Shown: piece after piece, positions 56,420-64,000 of the stretch
How the letters are laid out: each line of letters opens with the position of its first letter
Position numbering within the stretch: the first letter of the stretch is position 1
NCBI RefSeq assembly: GCF_008298015.1
Contig: NZ_VTPX01000005.1
Coordinates: 1 to 64,000 of the forward strand
Direction: 5' to 3'
Source of the DNA: Salinicola corii
GTDB lineage: Bacteria; Pseudomonadota; Gammaproteobacteria; Pseudomonadales; Halomonadaceae
DNA length: 64,000 nt
Notes under the pieces: model-generated
The model's database searches: none
Seen by the model: the letters and a program-made list of their open reading frames with translations, nothing else
Told to the model about the DNA's origin: nothing
Position numbers and translations under genes: made by a program

Positions 56420-57244
56420 CTAGCACTGTGGCGGCCGCCACTGCGTCAAGGCGAGCAGCAGCCGCTCGAGCACCGGCTTAACACATCCGGCACGTGCCGC
56501 CCGATAAGGAAACAAAGATGCGGCGTCATACGCCTGATCGCTCTCGGGCTCGTCCATGTAGGTAGCCTGGGAAAGCTCGAGTTGTACCGCGTGCACGTAA
56601 TCGGCGGGATTGCCATAACAGCGCGTGATATAGCCACCCTTGAAGCGACCGTTGATCACCCAAGTGTAGTCATTCTGCCCCTTACAGATCGTCTGCAACT
56701 GCTCTGCCAGCGTCGGATCACAGCTGGCACCATCGAACGTGCCAAGGTTGATATCCGGTAGTTGTCCCTCGAACAGGCGTGGTACCCGCGAACGGATCGA
56801 GTGCGCATCGAACAGCACAACGTAGCCAAAGCGCTGCCTCAGTCGTTCGAGCTCGGCTCTCAGCGCTTGGTGATAAGGCCGCCAAACGTGTTCCAGCGCC
56901 CAGGCACGGGCCTCGGGAGAGGGTTCCCCTTGCCCCTGGTAGAGTGGCTGGCCGTCGAAGTCCGTCTCGGGGAACAAACCCGTGGTGGCACCAGCGTAGA
57001 GCGGGGTGTCATCCGCCGGTCGATTGAGATCGATCACGTAACGGGAGTATTCGGCCTGCAAGCGGCTGCAGCCCAGCGTTTCGACAAAATCGTAAAGCCT
57101 AGGGATATGCCAGTCCGTATCCAGCAGCGAACGTGCTCGCGCCTCCAGATTTCCTTCCATTCCTGGCGCCAGACGAACACCGGCATGTGGCATGGAGATC
57201 AGTAGCGGCGTGTCACCCCGAACAAGCCGATAACTCTGTGTCAT
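56420..57244 (-). CDS. hutG: N-formylglutamate deformylase
   Basis: A 274-residue N-formylglutamate amidohydrolase giving formate and glutamate, the last step of the HutF branch of histidine degradation. Features: the start [25 protein letters not shown], a metal/catalytic block [32 protein letters not shown], and [35 protein letters not shown] 57244 overlaps the hutI stop by four bases, so the two are coupled. It is the last gene of hutU-BCCT-lyase-hutI-hutG. Confidence 0.9.
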   Translation of the reverse strand: MTQSYRLVRGDTPLLISMPHAGVRLAPGMEGNLEARARSLLDTDWHIPRLYDFVETLGCSRLQAEYSRYVIDLNRPADDTPLYAGATTGLFPETDFDGQPLYQGQGEPSPEARAWALEHVWRPYHQALRAELERLRQRFGYVVLFDAHSIRSRVPRLFEGQLPDINLGTFDGASCDPTLAEQLQTICKGQNDYTWVINGRFKGGYITRCYGNPADYVHAVQLELSQATYMDEPESDQAYDAASLFPYRAARAGCVKPVLERLLLALTQWRPPQC

Positions 57245-58446
57245 GACTGCACCTCCCGTCCTGCCTTGAACCGGGTCACCGGCAACTGTCCTCCCATCCA
57301 ATAAGCCAACTCGGCCGGCCCGGTCACGTCCCACGCCACTGCGTCGGCTACCTTGCCAACCTCGAGCGAACCGTGGGTCTCGTCTATACCCAGCGCCCTG
57401 GCAGCATTGAGTGTCACTCCCGCCAAGGCCTCCTCCGGCGTCAGGCGGAACAGCGTGCAAGCGAGATTCATCATCAGCCGCAGCGACAGCACCGGCGAGG
57501 TGCCGGGATTGAGGTCACTGGCCAGCGCTATGGCGACGCCGTGCTCGCGAAACGCCTCGATCGGCGGCACCCGGGTCTCCCGCAGCGTCAGAAACGCGCC
57601 GGGCAGCAGCACGGCGGTGGTGCCGCTGGCTGCCATGGCCCGTGCATCGTCGTCGTTGGCGTACTCGACGTGATCGGCCGACAGCGCGCCGAACTCGGCC
57701 GCCAGCTGGCAGCCCCCCAGGCGCGACAGTTGCTCGGCGTGCAGCTTGACCGGCAGGCCGAGCCGGCGTGCCGTCTCGAATACCCGCCGCATCTGTGCCG
57801 GAGAAAACGCAATGCCCTCGCAGAAGCCGTCGACGGCATCGATCAGCCCCTCTCCCGCCAGCGTCGGCAGGATCGTCTCGCACACCAGCTCGATGTAGTC
57901 ATCGCTGCGCTCGGCATACTCCGGCGGCAGGGCGTGGGCGGCGAGGCAAGTCGTCTTTACCGTCACGGGCAGGCGTTTGCCCAGTTCGCGGGCGACCTGC
58001 AGCATGCGCCGTTCGCTGTCGAGATCGAGACCGTAGCCGGACTTGATCTCGAGCGTGGTAACGCCTTCGGCCAGCAGCAGCCGCGCTCGCGCTTCGGCAC
58101 TCGCGTAGAGCGTCTCGAAGTCGGTCTCCCGGGTCGCTCTGACACTGCTGACGATCCCGCCGCCCTGACGTGCGATCGTCTCGTAGTCGACACCCTCCAG
58201 ACGCTGCTCGAACTCACCGCTGCGGTCGCCCCCGAACACGAGATGGGTGTGGCAGTCGATCAGCCCCGGCGTCAGCCAGCGACCACCGAGGTCGTGGATG
58301 GCATCGAACGCCTGCGCGGCCAGATCGTCGGCTTTGCCGATCCAGTCGATCCGCCCATCGACAATGACGAGAGCCGCGTCAGTGATGAGGGAGTAGCGGC
58401 CGTCAGCCATGGTGATGGCGTGACAGTGGTGCCAGAGCTGGGTCAT
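57241..58446 (-). CDS. hutI: Imidazolonepropionase
   Basis: A 401-residue amidohydrolase converting imidazolone-5-propionate to N-formimino-glutamate. Metal residues: His pair in [37 protein letters not shown]-type block (near 70-105), [12 protein letters not shown] (His) and [12 protein letters not shown] (Asp). These are exact HutI hallmarks. It starts 30 bp after the lyase stop. It confirms that the operon's product enters the urocanate route. Confidence 0.95.
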   Translation of the reverse strand: MTQLWHHCHAITMADGRYSLITDAALVIVDGRIDWIGKADDLAAQAFDAIHDLGGRWLTPGLIDCHTHLVFGGDRSGEFEQRLEGVDYETIARQGGGIVSSVRATRETDFETLYASAEARARLLLAEGVTTLEIKSGYGLDLDSERRMLQVARELGKRLPVTVKTTCLAAHALPPEYAERSDDYIELVCETILPTLAGEGLIDAVDGFCEGIAFSPAQMRRVFETARRLGLPVKLHAEQLSRLGGCQLAAEFGALSADHVEYANDDDARAMAASGTTAVLLPGAFLTLRETRVPPIEAFREHGVAIALASDLNPGTSPVLSLRLMMNLACTLFRLTPEEALAGVTLNAARALGIDETHGSLEVGKVADAVAWDVTGPAELAYWMGGQLPVTRFKAGREVQS

Positions 58447-58476
58447 GGGCGATTGCCTCCATTCGGTCGGGGATGA

Positions 58477-60036
58477 TTACGTCAGGGTGAGGGCGCGCGT
58501 TTCCGGCGGACCACTCAGGGTCGTCGCCACGGCTTCTGGGATCGCGGCGGAGCGCATCGCCGAGAAGGCTCGCTCGATATCCCGGGAGAGCGGATGCTCC
58601 TCCTCGTAGATGTCGACCAGGGCGCGCAGCCATCGCCATGCCGCGCTGGTACCGGTCGCGAAGCGCTCGCTCGGCAGCAGATCGAAGGCCTGCGCCGCGC
58701 ACAGCCACTCGATGGCGATGATGCGAAAGGCGTTGTCCAGCGCGGCATCCAGCTTCAGCGCGGCGCTGTCGCCGAGGCTGAGGTGATCCTCCTGCAGTGC
58801 GGAAGTCAGGTAGTTGTCGATCACCGCCGGCTGCGCCAGGCGCTTGTTGTCGGCGGCGAGCGAAGCGGCCGTGTACTGCGCGATCATCAGCCCGGACTTC
58901 ATCCCGCTCTCGGCGGAGAGAAACGGCGGCAGGCCACTGTGAAGACCACTCACTTCGGGCGTCACGAGACGGTAGATGCGCCGCTCCGATATCGCGCTCC
59001 ATTCCGCCACCGCCATCGCCAACTGGTCGCAGGCCAGGGCGATCGACTCGCCATGGGGATTGGCTTGCGAAACGACCCGGTAGCCTTCGGCGTTCTTCAG
59101 CAGCAAAGGATTGTCGGTGGCGCTGTTCAACTCGCGGTCGATCTGTTGTGCCGCGTGTGCCAGCTGGTCGCGACAGGCGCCGTGGACCTGAGGGATGGCA
59201 CGCAGACTCAGGGCGTCCTGCAGATGCCCGCCGCGTCGAGCAGCGAGCCACGGACTATCGTGCAGAAGCTCGCGCAGGGTGGCGCCGCAGATCTGCATAC
59301 CCAGTTGGGGCTTGAGTGCGAGGACATCGGCATCGAACGCCGCCAGTTGACCACCCAGCGCATCGAAGCTCATCGCCGCGCCGACGTCCGCCCAAGCGCT
59401 CAAGCGATTGGCGCCATCCAGTGCCAGGCAGGCCAACCCCGTCATGGCCGGGGTGCCATTGACCAGACTCAAGCCGTCCTTGGCGCCCAAGGTCACCGGC
59501 GCCTTGCCGATCCGCGCCAGCGCTGCTTCGGCGCTCATGACGCCGCCCTCGTGGCGAACCTCGCCGATGCCGATCATCGCCAGGCCGATATGCGCCATGT
59601 GGGTGAGATACCCCACCGAGCCCTGTCCCGGCACCACCGGCGTCACCCCATGGTTGAGAAAGTCGAGGAGCCGCTCGACGATCTGGGGACTGATTCCCGA
59701 ATGACCGTGGCTGTAATTGACCACGGCGGTCGCCATGATCGCGCGGACCTGATCGTCGCGCAGGGGGGCACCGACGCAACAGGCGTGACTCATCAGGGTG
59801 TGGTAGGAGAGACGCTGGAGCTGGTCCGGCGCCAGGCGCACGTGGCAGAGCGCACCGAGGCCGGTATTGATGCCGTAATAACGCGTCTCCTCCCGAGCGA
59901 ACGCCTCCACGGCCTGGCGAGCCTCTCGGACCTTGGTCCAGCGCCCTTCATGGAGCGCCAACTGCGCGCCATGGCGGGCCACGTCGACGATGGCGCGCCA
60001 GGAAACTGTCTCGTTGCCAAGCGTGACGGTCTTCAT
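58477..60036 (-). CDS. HAL/PAL-family lyase lacking the MIO tripeptide, in hutH position
   Basis: A 519-residue HutH-like protein. The start at 60036 (MKTVTLGNETVSW) is four bases from the transporter stop; the frame extends upstream into it. Kept from HutH: Tyr in YYGINTGLGAL, SHACCVG with His84, Asn in SLVNGTPAM, Arg in SLRAIPQVHGA, and QEDHLSLG with Glu. The MIO region, normally GSVGASGDLAPLAHM, reads GSVGYLTHMAHI (residues 139-150): ASG is cleanly missing. The Tyr in QDPYSLR is Leu (QDALSLR). It cannot form MIO and is unlikely to be an ordinary histidine ammonia-lyase. Elimination of trimethylamine from histidine betaine fits better. Confidence 0.88.
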   Translation of the reverse strand: MKTVTLGNETVSWRAIVDVARHGAQLALHEGRWTKVREARQAVEAFAREETRYYGINTGLGALCHVRLAPDQLQRLSYHTLMSHACCVGAPLRDDQVRAIMATAVVNYSHGHSGISPQIVERLLDFLNHGVTPVVPGQGSVGYLTHMAHIGLAMIGIGEVRHEGGVMSAEAALARIGKAPVTLGAKDGLSLVNGTPAMTGLACLALDGANRLSAWADVGAAMSFDALGGQLAAFDADVLALKPQLGMQICGATLRELLHDSPWLAARRGGHLQDALSLRAIPQVHGACRDQLAHAAQQIDRELNSATDNPLLLKNAEGYRVVSQANPHGESIALACDQLAMAVAEWSAISERRIYRLVTPEVSGLHSGLPPFLSAESGMKSGLMIAQYTAASLAADNKRLAQPAVIDNYLTSALQEDHLSLGDSAALKLDAALDNAFRIIAIEWLCAAQAFDLLPSERFATGTSAAWRWLRALVDIYEEEHPLSRDIERAFSAMRSAAIPEAVATTLSGPPETRALTLT

Positions 60037-60040
60037 CGCC

Positions 60041-61642
60041 TCAACCCTCGATCGCCGTTGTGGAGCCGCTGGCCGCGTCCTCGGGCAGCGCCGTGGCGAT
60101 GGCGCTTTCACGTCCGTAGATCAGCGCCTTGACGCTCGCGGCGAGCACGAGAACGAACAGGAAGACCACGAAGAAGCCACCCGCCGCCGCGAGATACTTG
60201 ATGCCATCGACGCCCTGCTCACCACCCCCGAAGGCAACCATGACGTAGGCGATGACGCTGATCGACACGCCCCACAGAATCTTCTGGAAGGTGGGCGATT
60301 CATCCTCGGCGGTCATGCCACGAGTACAGATCGTGGCGATGGTCGCCGACATGGAATCCGCTGCCGTGGCGAACGACAGAATCAGCGCCAGAATCGTGGC
60401 CGGCACCAGCAACCAGGCTAGCGGCAGTTGATGCAGAAAGCCCCACAAGCCAGCCACGGCGCCATCCTGATCGATGATCGAGGCCAGATCGAGCGTGCCG
60501 TCCAATTGCCACTTGATCGCACTGCCGCCCCAGACCGTGAACCAGACGATGCCGAAGATCGCCGGCAGAACCCAGTTGATCATCAGAAATTCGCGCAGCG
60601 TCCTCCCGTAGGAGATGCGCGCCAGGAACAGGCCCATCAGCGGCGCGTAGGCGATCCAGATCGACCAGTCGTACATCGTCCACCAGGTCACCAGCGCTTC
60701 ACCGCCCAGCTCCTTGGTGTCGAAAGACCAGGTGAAGAAGTTGTTCAGCCAATATCCGATGCTGGTGGTGGACAGGTTCAGCATGTAGACCACCGGCCCG
60801 ATAATCAGCAACAGAGCCAGCATGCCGTAGTAGAGATAAGCGTTCAGCGAAGACAGGTAGCGGATGCCGCGCTTGAGCCCCGACACCGAGGAGGCAATGA
60901 AAATCACCGTGATGATGGCCACCAGCACCAGCCAGGTCGTCGGGCCAACGCTGATGCCGTATTCCTCCTGCACCCCTGAGCCAATCAGAGCGACGCCGGC
61001 ACCCAACGATGAAGCCAGACCGAGCGCAATCGCCAGTACCGAGACGATGTCGATGATGGCGGTGACCGTCGGTCGCCGATGATGATCACCGATGATCGGA
61101 GAGATCGCCGCGGATATCGAGAATCGCTGACGGCGGTTGTAGTGCATGTAGGCGATCATCATGCCGACCACGGCGTACATGGCGTAGGGAATGAAGCTCC
61201 AGTTGTGGAAGCTGCGTGCCAGCGCGAAAACCGCCGACTCGCCGCTACCCGGCGCGAAGCCCTGATTGTCGATTTCACCGTAGACATTACCCATGTAGAT
61301 AATGGGTTCGTTGACGGCGTAGGTCACGACCCCCGTCGCAATACCGCCGGTCAGCGCCATCGCGAAGGTCGACATCAGCGAGAATTTCGGCTTCGCATCC
61401 GGCCCGCCGAGACGAATATTGCCCACCTTCGAGCAGAAGACGTATCCGACCACGGCCAGAGCCGACACGGCGACCAGTTGATAGAGCCAGGCAAAGTCGG
61501 AAAGCGTCAGGTAGAAAATATCCTGTGTGACGTCGATCAGCAGTTCGTTATCGACCAGACCGATGATCGCAGCGACGGCAACGATCAAGAACGTCGGGAT
61601 GAACACGCTGAGCTTGATGCTTTTCGGTGCGGGTTTTGACAT
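60041..61642 (-). CDS. BCCT-family transporter (betaine/carnitine/choline type)
   Basis: A 533-residue membrane protein with twelve helices. The start at 61642 (MSKPAPKSIKLSVFIP) is preferred to the longer frame. The BCCT signature is WTMYDWSIWIAYAPLMGLFLARISYGRTLREF near residue 300. A Trp/Tyr-rich region, HNWSFIPYAMYAVVG, lies in helix 4. It resembles the CaiT branch more than BetP and lacks long terminal domains. BCCT proteins carry quaternary ammonium compounds, so finding one between hutU and the lyase suggests the substrate is a betaine such as histidine betaine. Confidence 0.9.
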   Translation of the reverse strand: MSKPAPKSIKLSVFIPTFLIVAVAAIIGLVDNELLIDVTQDIFYLTLSDFAWLYQLVAVSALAVVGYVFCSKVGNIRLGGPDAKPKFSLMSTFAMALTGGIATGVVTYAVNEPIIYMGNVYGEIDNQGFAPGSGESAVFALARSFHNWSFIPYAMYAVVGMMIAYMHYNRRQRFSISAAISPIIGDHHRRPTVTAIIDIVSVLAIALGLASSLGAGVALIGSGVQEEYGISVGPTTWLVLVAIITVIFIASSVSGLKRGIRYLSSLNAYLYYGMLALLLIIGPVVYMLNLSTTSIGYWLNNFFTWSFDTKELGGEALVTWWTMYDWSIWIAYAPLMGLFLARISYGRTLREFLMINWVLPAIFGIVWFTVWGGSAIKWQLDGTLDLASIIDQDGAVAGLWGFLHQLPLAWLLVPATILALILSFATAADSMSATIATICTRGMTAEDESPTFQKILWGVSISVIAYVMVAFGGGEQGVDGIKYLAAAGGFFVVFLFVLVLAASVKALIYGRESAIATALPEDAASGSTTAIEG

Positions 61643-61759
61643 TTTTATACCCTGAGATGAAGGTTTAGAACGGCGCGTAAGCCCACGACGAGTGGGTGAT
61701 ATCAGCAGTCGGGGTCTCGCGGAAACCGGCACCCCAATGCGGCTGCCGGCCCGAATGCG

Positions 61760-63427
61760 TTACTTGACCATTGGCAGGTCGAGACCCTGCTCCCTGGCGC
61801 AATCGATGGCGATGTCATAACCCGCGTCGGCATGACGCATGACGCCAGTGGCCGGGTCGTTGTGCAGAACGCGAGCGATACGCCGAGCCGCGTCGTCGCT
61901 GCCGTCACAGACGATCACCATGCCAGCGTGCTGAGAGAAGCCCATGCCGACGCCGCCACCATGATGGAGCGAGACCCAGGTGGCACCGCTGGCAGTGTTG
62001 AGCAGCGCGTTGAGCAGCGGCCAGTCGGAAACTGCGTCAGAGCCATCCTGCATGCTCTCGGTTTCTCGGTTGGGGCTGGCCACCGAACCGGAGTCGAGAT
62101 GGTCGCGACCGATGACCACTGGCGCGGAGAGCTCGCCGCTGCGCACCATTTCATTGAACGCCAGCCCCAGCTTCTCGCGCAGGCCCAGACCGACCCAGCA
62201 GATACGTGCCGGCAGCCCTTGGAAGCTGATGCGCTCTCGTGCCATGTCGAGCCAGCGATGCAGGTGCGCGTCATCGGGGATCAGTTCCTTCACCTTGGCA
62301 TCGGTCTTGTAGATGTCCTGCGGATCGCCGGACAGCGCGGCCCAGCGGAACGGGCCAATGCCCCGGCAGAACAGCGGCCGGATATAGGCGGGAACGAAGC
62401 CTGGGAAGTCGAAGGCGTTGGCAACGCCCTCCTCCTGCGCCATCTGGCGGATGTTGTTGCCGTAGTCGAAGGTGGGGATGCCCTGCTCGGCAAACGCCAG
62501 CATAGCGCGCACATGTTCGGCCATCGACGCCTTGGCCGCCTTGACCACCGCCTGCGGCTCGGTCTTGCCACGCGCGCGATAGTCCTCCCAGCGCCAACCG
62601 GCCGGCAGATAACCGTTGAGCGGATCGTGGGCACTGGTCTGGTCGGTGACCATGTCCGGGCGTGCGCCACGGCGTACCAGTTCAGGCAGAATTTCAGCCG
62701 CATTACCATGCAGGGCGATGGAAACCGCCTTGCCTTCGACGGTGTAGCGCTCTATCCGGGCCAGGGCATCGTCCAGATCTTCCGCCTGTTCGTCGACATA
62801 GCGTGTACGCAGGCGAAAGTCGATACGTGATTGCTGGCACTCGATGTTGAGCGAACAGGCGCCCGCCAACGTTGCCGCCAGCGGCTGCGCGCCGCCCATC
62901 CCGCCGAGCCCCGCCGTCAGGATCCAGCGCCCGGCGAGCTTGCCGTCGTAATGCTGGCGCCCCGCCTCGACGAACGTCTCGTAGGTCCCTTGAACGATGC
63001 CCTGGGAGCCGATGTAGATCCACGAGCCCGCGGTCATCTGGCCGTACATCATCAACCCCTTGGCATCGAGCTCGTTGAAATGCTCCCAGTCGGCCCAGTG
63101 TGGAACCAGGTTGGAGTTGGCAATCAGAACCCTCGGCGCATCGGCATGCGTCCTGAACACGCCGACCGGCTTACCCGACTGCACCAACAGCGTTTCATCC
63201 GTCTCGAGCGTTTTCAGCGTGGCAACGATCGCGTCGAAACATTCCCAATCGCGTGCCGCGCGGCCGATGCCGCCATAGACGACCAGTTCTTTCGGGTTCT
63301 CGGCCACGTCCGGGTCGAGGTTGTTCATCAGCATGCGCATCGGCGCCTCGGTCAACCAGCTCTTGGCAGTCAACGTCGAACCGTGAGGGGCGCGAATGTC
63401 GATATCACGAAAACGAGAATGAGTCAT
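61760..63427 (-). CDS. hutU: Urocanate hydratase
   Basis: A 555-residue urocanase, strongly Pseudomonas-like. It has the NAD-binding [18 protein letters not shown]-type motif ([14 protein letters not shown]), [31 protein letters not shown], the active Cys in [13 protein letters not shown], and [15 protein letters not shown] near the C-terminus. It hydrates urocanate to imidazolonepropionate. Being ordinary urocanase and not a thiourocanate hydratase, it implies that the lyase product is plain urocanate. It is first of the operon; operators lie 68 and 223 bp upstream. Confidence 0.96.
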   Translation of the reverse strand: MTHSRFRDIDIRAPHGSTLTAKSWLTEAPMRMLMNNLDPDVAENPKELVVYGGIGRAARDWECFDAIVATLKTLETDETLLVQSGKPVGVFRTHADAPRVLIANSNLVPHWADWEHFNELDAKGLMMYGQMTAGSWIYIGSQGIVQGTYETFVEAGRQHYDGKLAGRWILTAGLGGMGGAQPLAATLAGACSLNIECQQSRIDFRLRTRYVDEQAEDLDDALARIERYTVEGKAVSIALHGNAAEILPELVRRGARPDMVTDQTSAHDPLNGYLPAGWRWEDYRARGKTEPQAVVKAAKASMAEHVRAMLAFAEQGIPTFDYGNNIRQMAQEEGVANAFDFPGFVPAYIRPLFCRGIGPFRWAALSGDPQDIYKTDAKVKELIPDDAHLHRWLDMARERISFQGLPARICWVGLGLREKLGLAFNEMVRSGELSAPVVIGRDHLDSGSVASPNRETESMQDGSDAVSDWPLLNALLNTASGATWVSLHHGGGVGMGFSQHAGMVIVCDGSDDAARRIARVLHNDPATGVMRHADAGYDIAIDCAREQGLDLPMVK

Positions 63428-63494
63428 GAGTACTCCGGGCAGTCGATAACGGGACGAGAACGTTGGCCGAGACGGCGAGCTCTACCATTGAATA

Positions 63495-63504
63495 TGTATA
63501 TACA
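63495..63504. promoter_or_regulatory. TGTATATACA operator near hutU
   Basis: A palindromic site (extended ATGTATATACAT) 68 bp upstream of the hutU ATG in the divergent hutU-hutF region. Same core as the sites at 56138, 56240 and 63650. Confidence 0.65.
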
Positions 63505-63649
63505 TTACCCTGTCAAATGTCGGCAGCCAAGTGTGTCATCAAAAATCGAGTAATTCCTGATTTCTCCAATTATGGTGCATAAATGGGCATTAACCGCACC
63601 AAAACAATGCAGATCGAGACGCTTGAATCCTGCCACCGGACACGCTATA

Positions 63650-63659
63650 TGTATATACA
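63650..63659. promoter_or_regulatory. TGTATATACA operator near hutF
   Basis: A palindromic site 26 bp upstream of the hutF ATG, well placed to block transcription of hutF. The probable regulator is a HutC-type GntR protein, not present in the window. Confidence 0.65.
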
Positions 63660-63684
63660 ATAAATTGCACCAAAGAGGCCCGGG

Positions 63685-64000
63685 ATGCCAAAGACCTACT
63701 TCGCTACTGCCGCACTGCTGCCCGACGGATGGCGACACGACGTACGGATCCGTGTCGATGACAGAGGGTTCATCGACAACGTGACCGCCGATGCCACTGC
63801 AGACGAGGCGGAACGCCTCGGCGGACCCGTGCTGCCCGGCATGCCCAACCTCCACTCTCACGCCTTTCAGCGCGCCATGGCCGGTGTCGCCGAGATCGCC
63901 TCTGACAAGGCGGACAGTTTCTGGAGCTGGCGTAACCACATGTATGGCCTGGTGGATCGCCTCACACCTGAAGACGTGGGCGTTATCGCACGCGCACTCT
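63685..64000 (+). CDS. hutF: Formimidoylglutamate deiminase, N-terminal part (cut by window edge)
   Basis: The first 105 residues of a HutF-type amidohydrolase, starting at ATG 63685 after AAAGAGG. The metal His pair appears in LPGMPNLHSHAFQRAMAGVAE, and the following SFWSWRNHMYGLVDRLTPED is a HutF hallmark. HutF converts N-formiminoglutamate to N-formylglutamate, the substrate of the hutG product at 56420. The rest lies beyond the window. Confidence 0.9.
   Translation, partial: MPKTYFATAALLPDGWRHDVRIRVDDRGFIDNVTADATADEAERLGGPVLPGMPNLHSHAFQRAMAGVAEIASDKADSFWSWRNHMYGLVDRLTPEDVGVIARAL

Noticed and set aside
58477-60036. Calling this gene hutH
   Set aside because: The Ala-Ser-Gly needed for MIO is absent and a catalytic Tyr is Leu, so an ordinary histidine ammonia-lyase name would mislead despite the hut location.

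Overview
The window is GC-rich (about 62% by eye), densely coded DNA. The gene content suggests a halophilic or marine gammaproteobacterium, most likely a Halomonadaceae member (Halomonas, Chromohalobacter or Salinicola type). The reasons are Pseudomonas-like HutU, AmiC/AmiR and OpgD sequences, many uptake systems for small organic nitrogen compounds, and BCCT and OpuC-type betaine transporters. No tRNA, rRNA, CRISPR array or prophage was seen. Mobile DNA is limited to the cut right end of an IS3-family element at the left edge and a 159-bp foldback (MITE-like) element at 36117-36275.

Layout, left to right. (1) 324-3205: Zur-boxed zinc uptake operon (small His-rich membrane protein, znuC, znuB, znuA). 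(2) 3316-4572: YcaQ/AlkX-type DNA glycosylase. (3) 4584-12550, minus strand: amide operon amiC-amiR-two permeases-binding protein-formamidase-fused ATPase, headed by a leader terminator with an overlapping ANTAR-type hexaloop hairpin. (4) 12899-16983: OmpW porin, then a FUSC/DUF1656/HlyD aromatic-acid efflux operon. (5) 17105-27153: 5-oxoproline catabolism (pxpA, pxpB, pxpC) with a TRAP transporter, aminotransferase, 2-hydroxyacid dehydrogenase, carbamoylase-like hydrolase and a GntR regulator. (6) 27445-30049: M42 peptidase and a YuiF/NhaC-like transporter. (7) 30412-34134: sulfotransferase cluster with two membrane proteins of unknown role. (8) 34254-37574: OpgD and an FMN 2-hydroxyacid dehydrogenase. 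(9) 37632-43298: a probable mevalonate catabolic cluster (HMG-CoA reductase, HMG-CoA lyase, TctA-type transporter) with a divergent MocR regulator. (10) 43399-49295: glyoxalase I, SDR, GMC oxidoreductase pair, small RHH protein, NlpC/P60 lipoprotein, 1-Cys peroxiredoxin. (11) 49404-64000: an unusual histidine-utilisation region.

Region 11 is the most interesting. It carries hutU, hutI, hutG and the start of hutF, but the two HAL/PAL-family lyases in it (58477-60036 and 54509-56044) both lack the Ala-Ser-Gly tripeptide that forms the MIO electrophile of ammonia lyases. In the first the tripeptide is cleanly missing; in the second ASG is reduced to AA. Both also have Leu where HutH has a catalytic Tyr. 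One lyase sits in the hut operon beside a BCCT betaine-type transporter. The other heads a seven-gene operon with an OpuC/OsmU-type quaternary-amine ABC transporter, an ornithine-cyclodeaminase-like enzyme and a leaderless PhnD-like protein. Matching palindromes with core TGTATATACA lie upstream of the hutU operon, hutF and the second-lyase operon, so they look co-regulated. My inference is a pathway that imports N-methylated (betaine) amino acids such as histidine betaine and removes the trimethylamine group by MIO-independent elimination, feeding urocanate into the normal Hut pathway.
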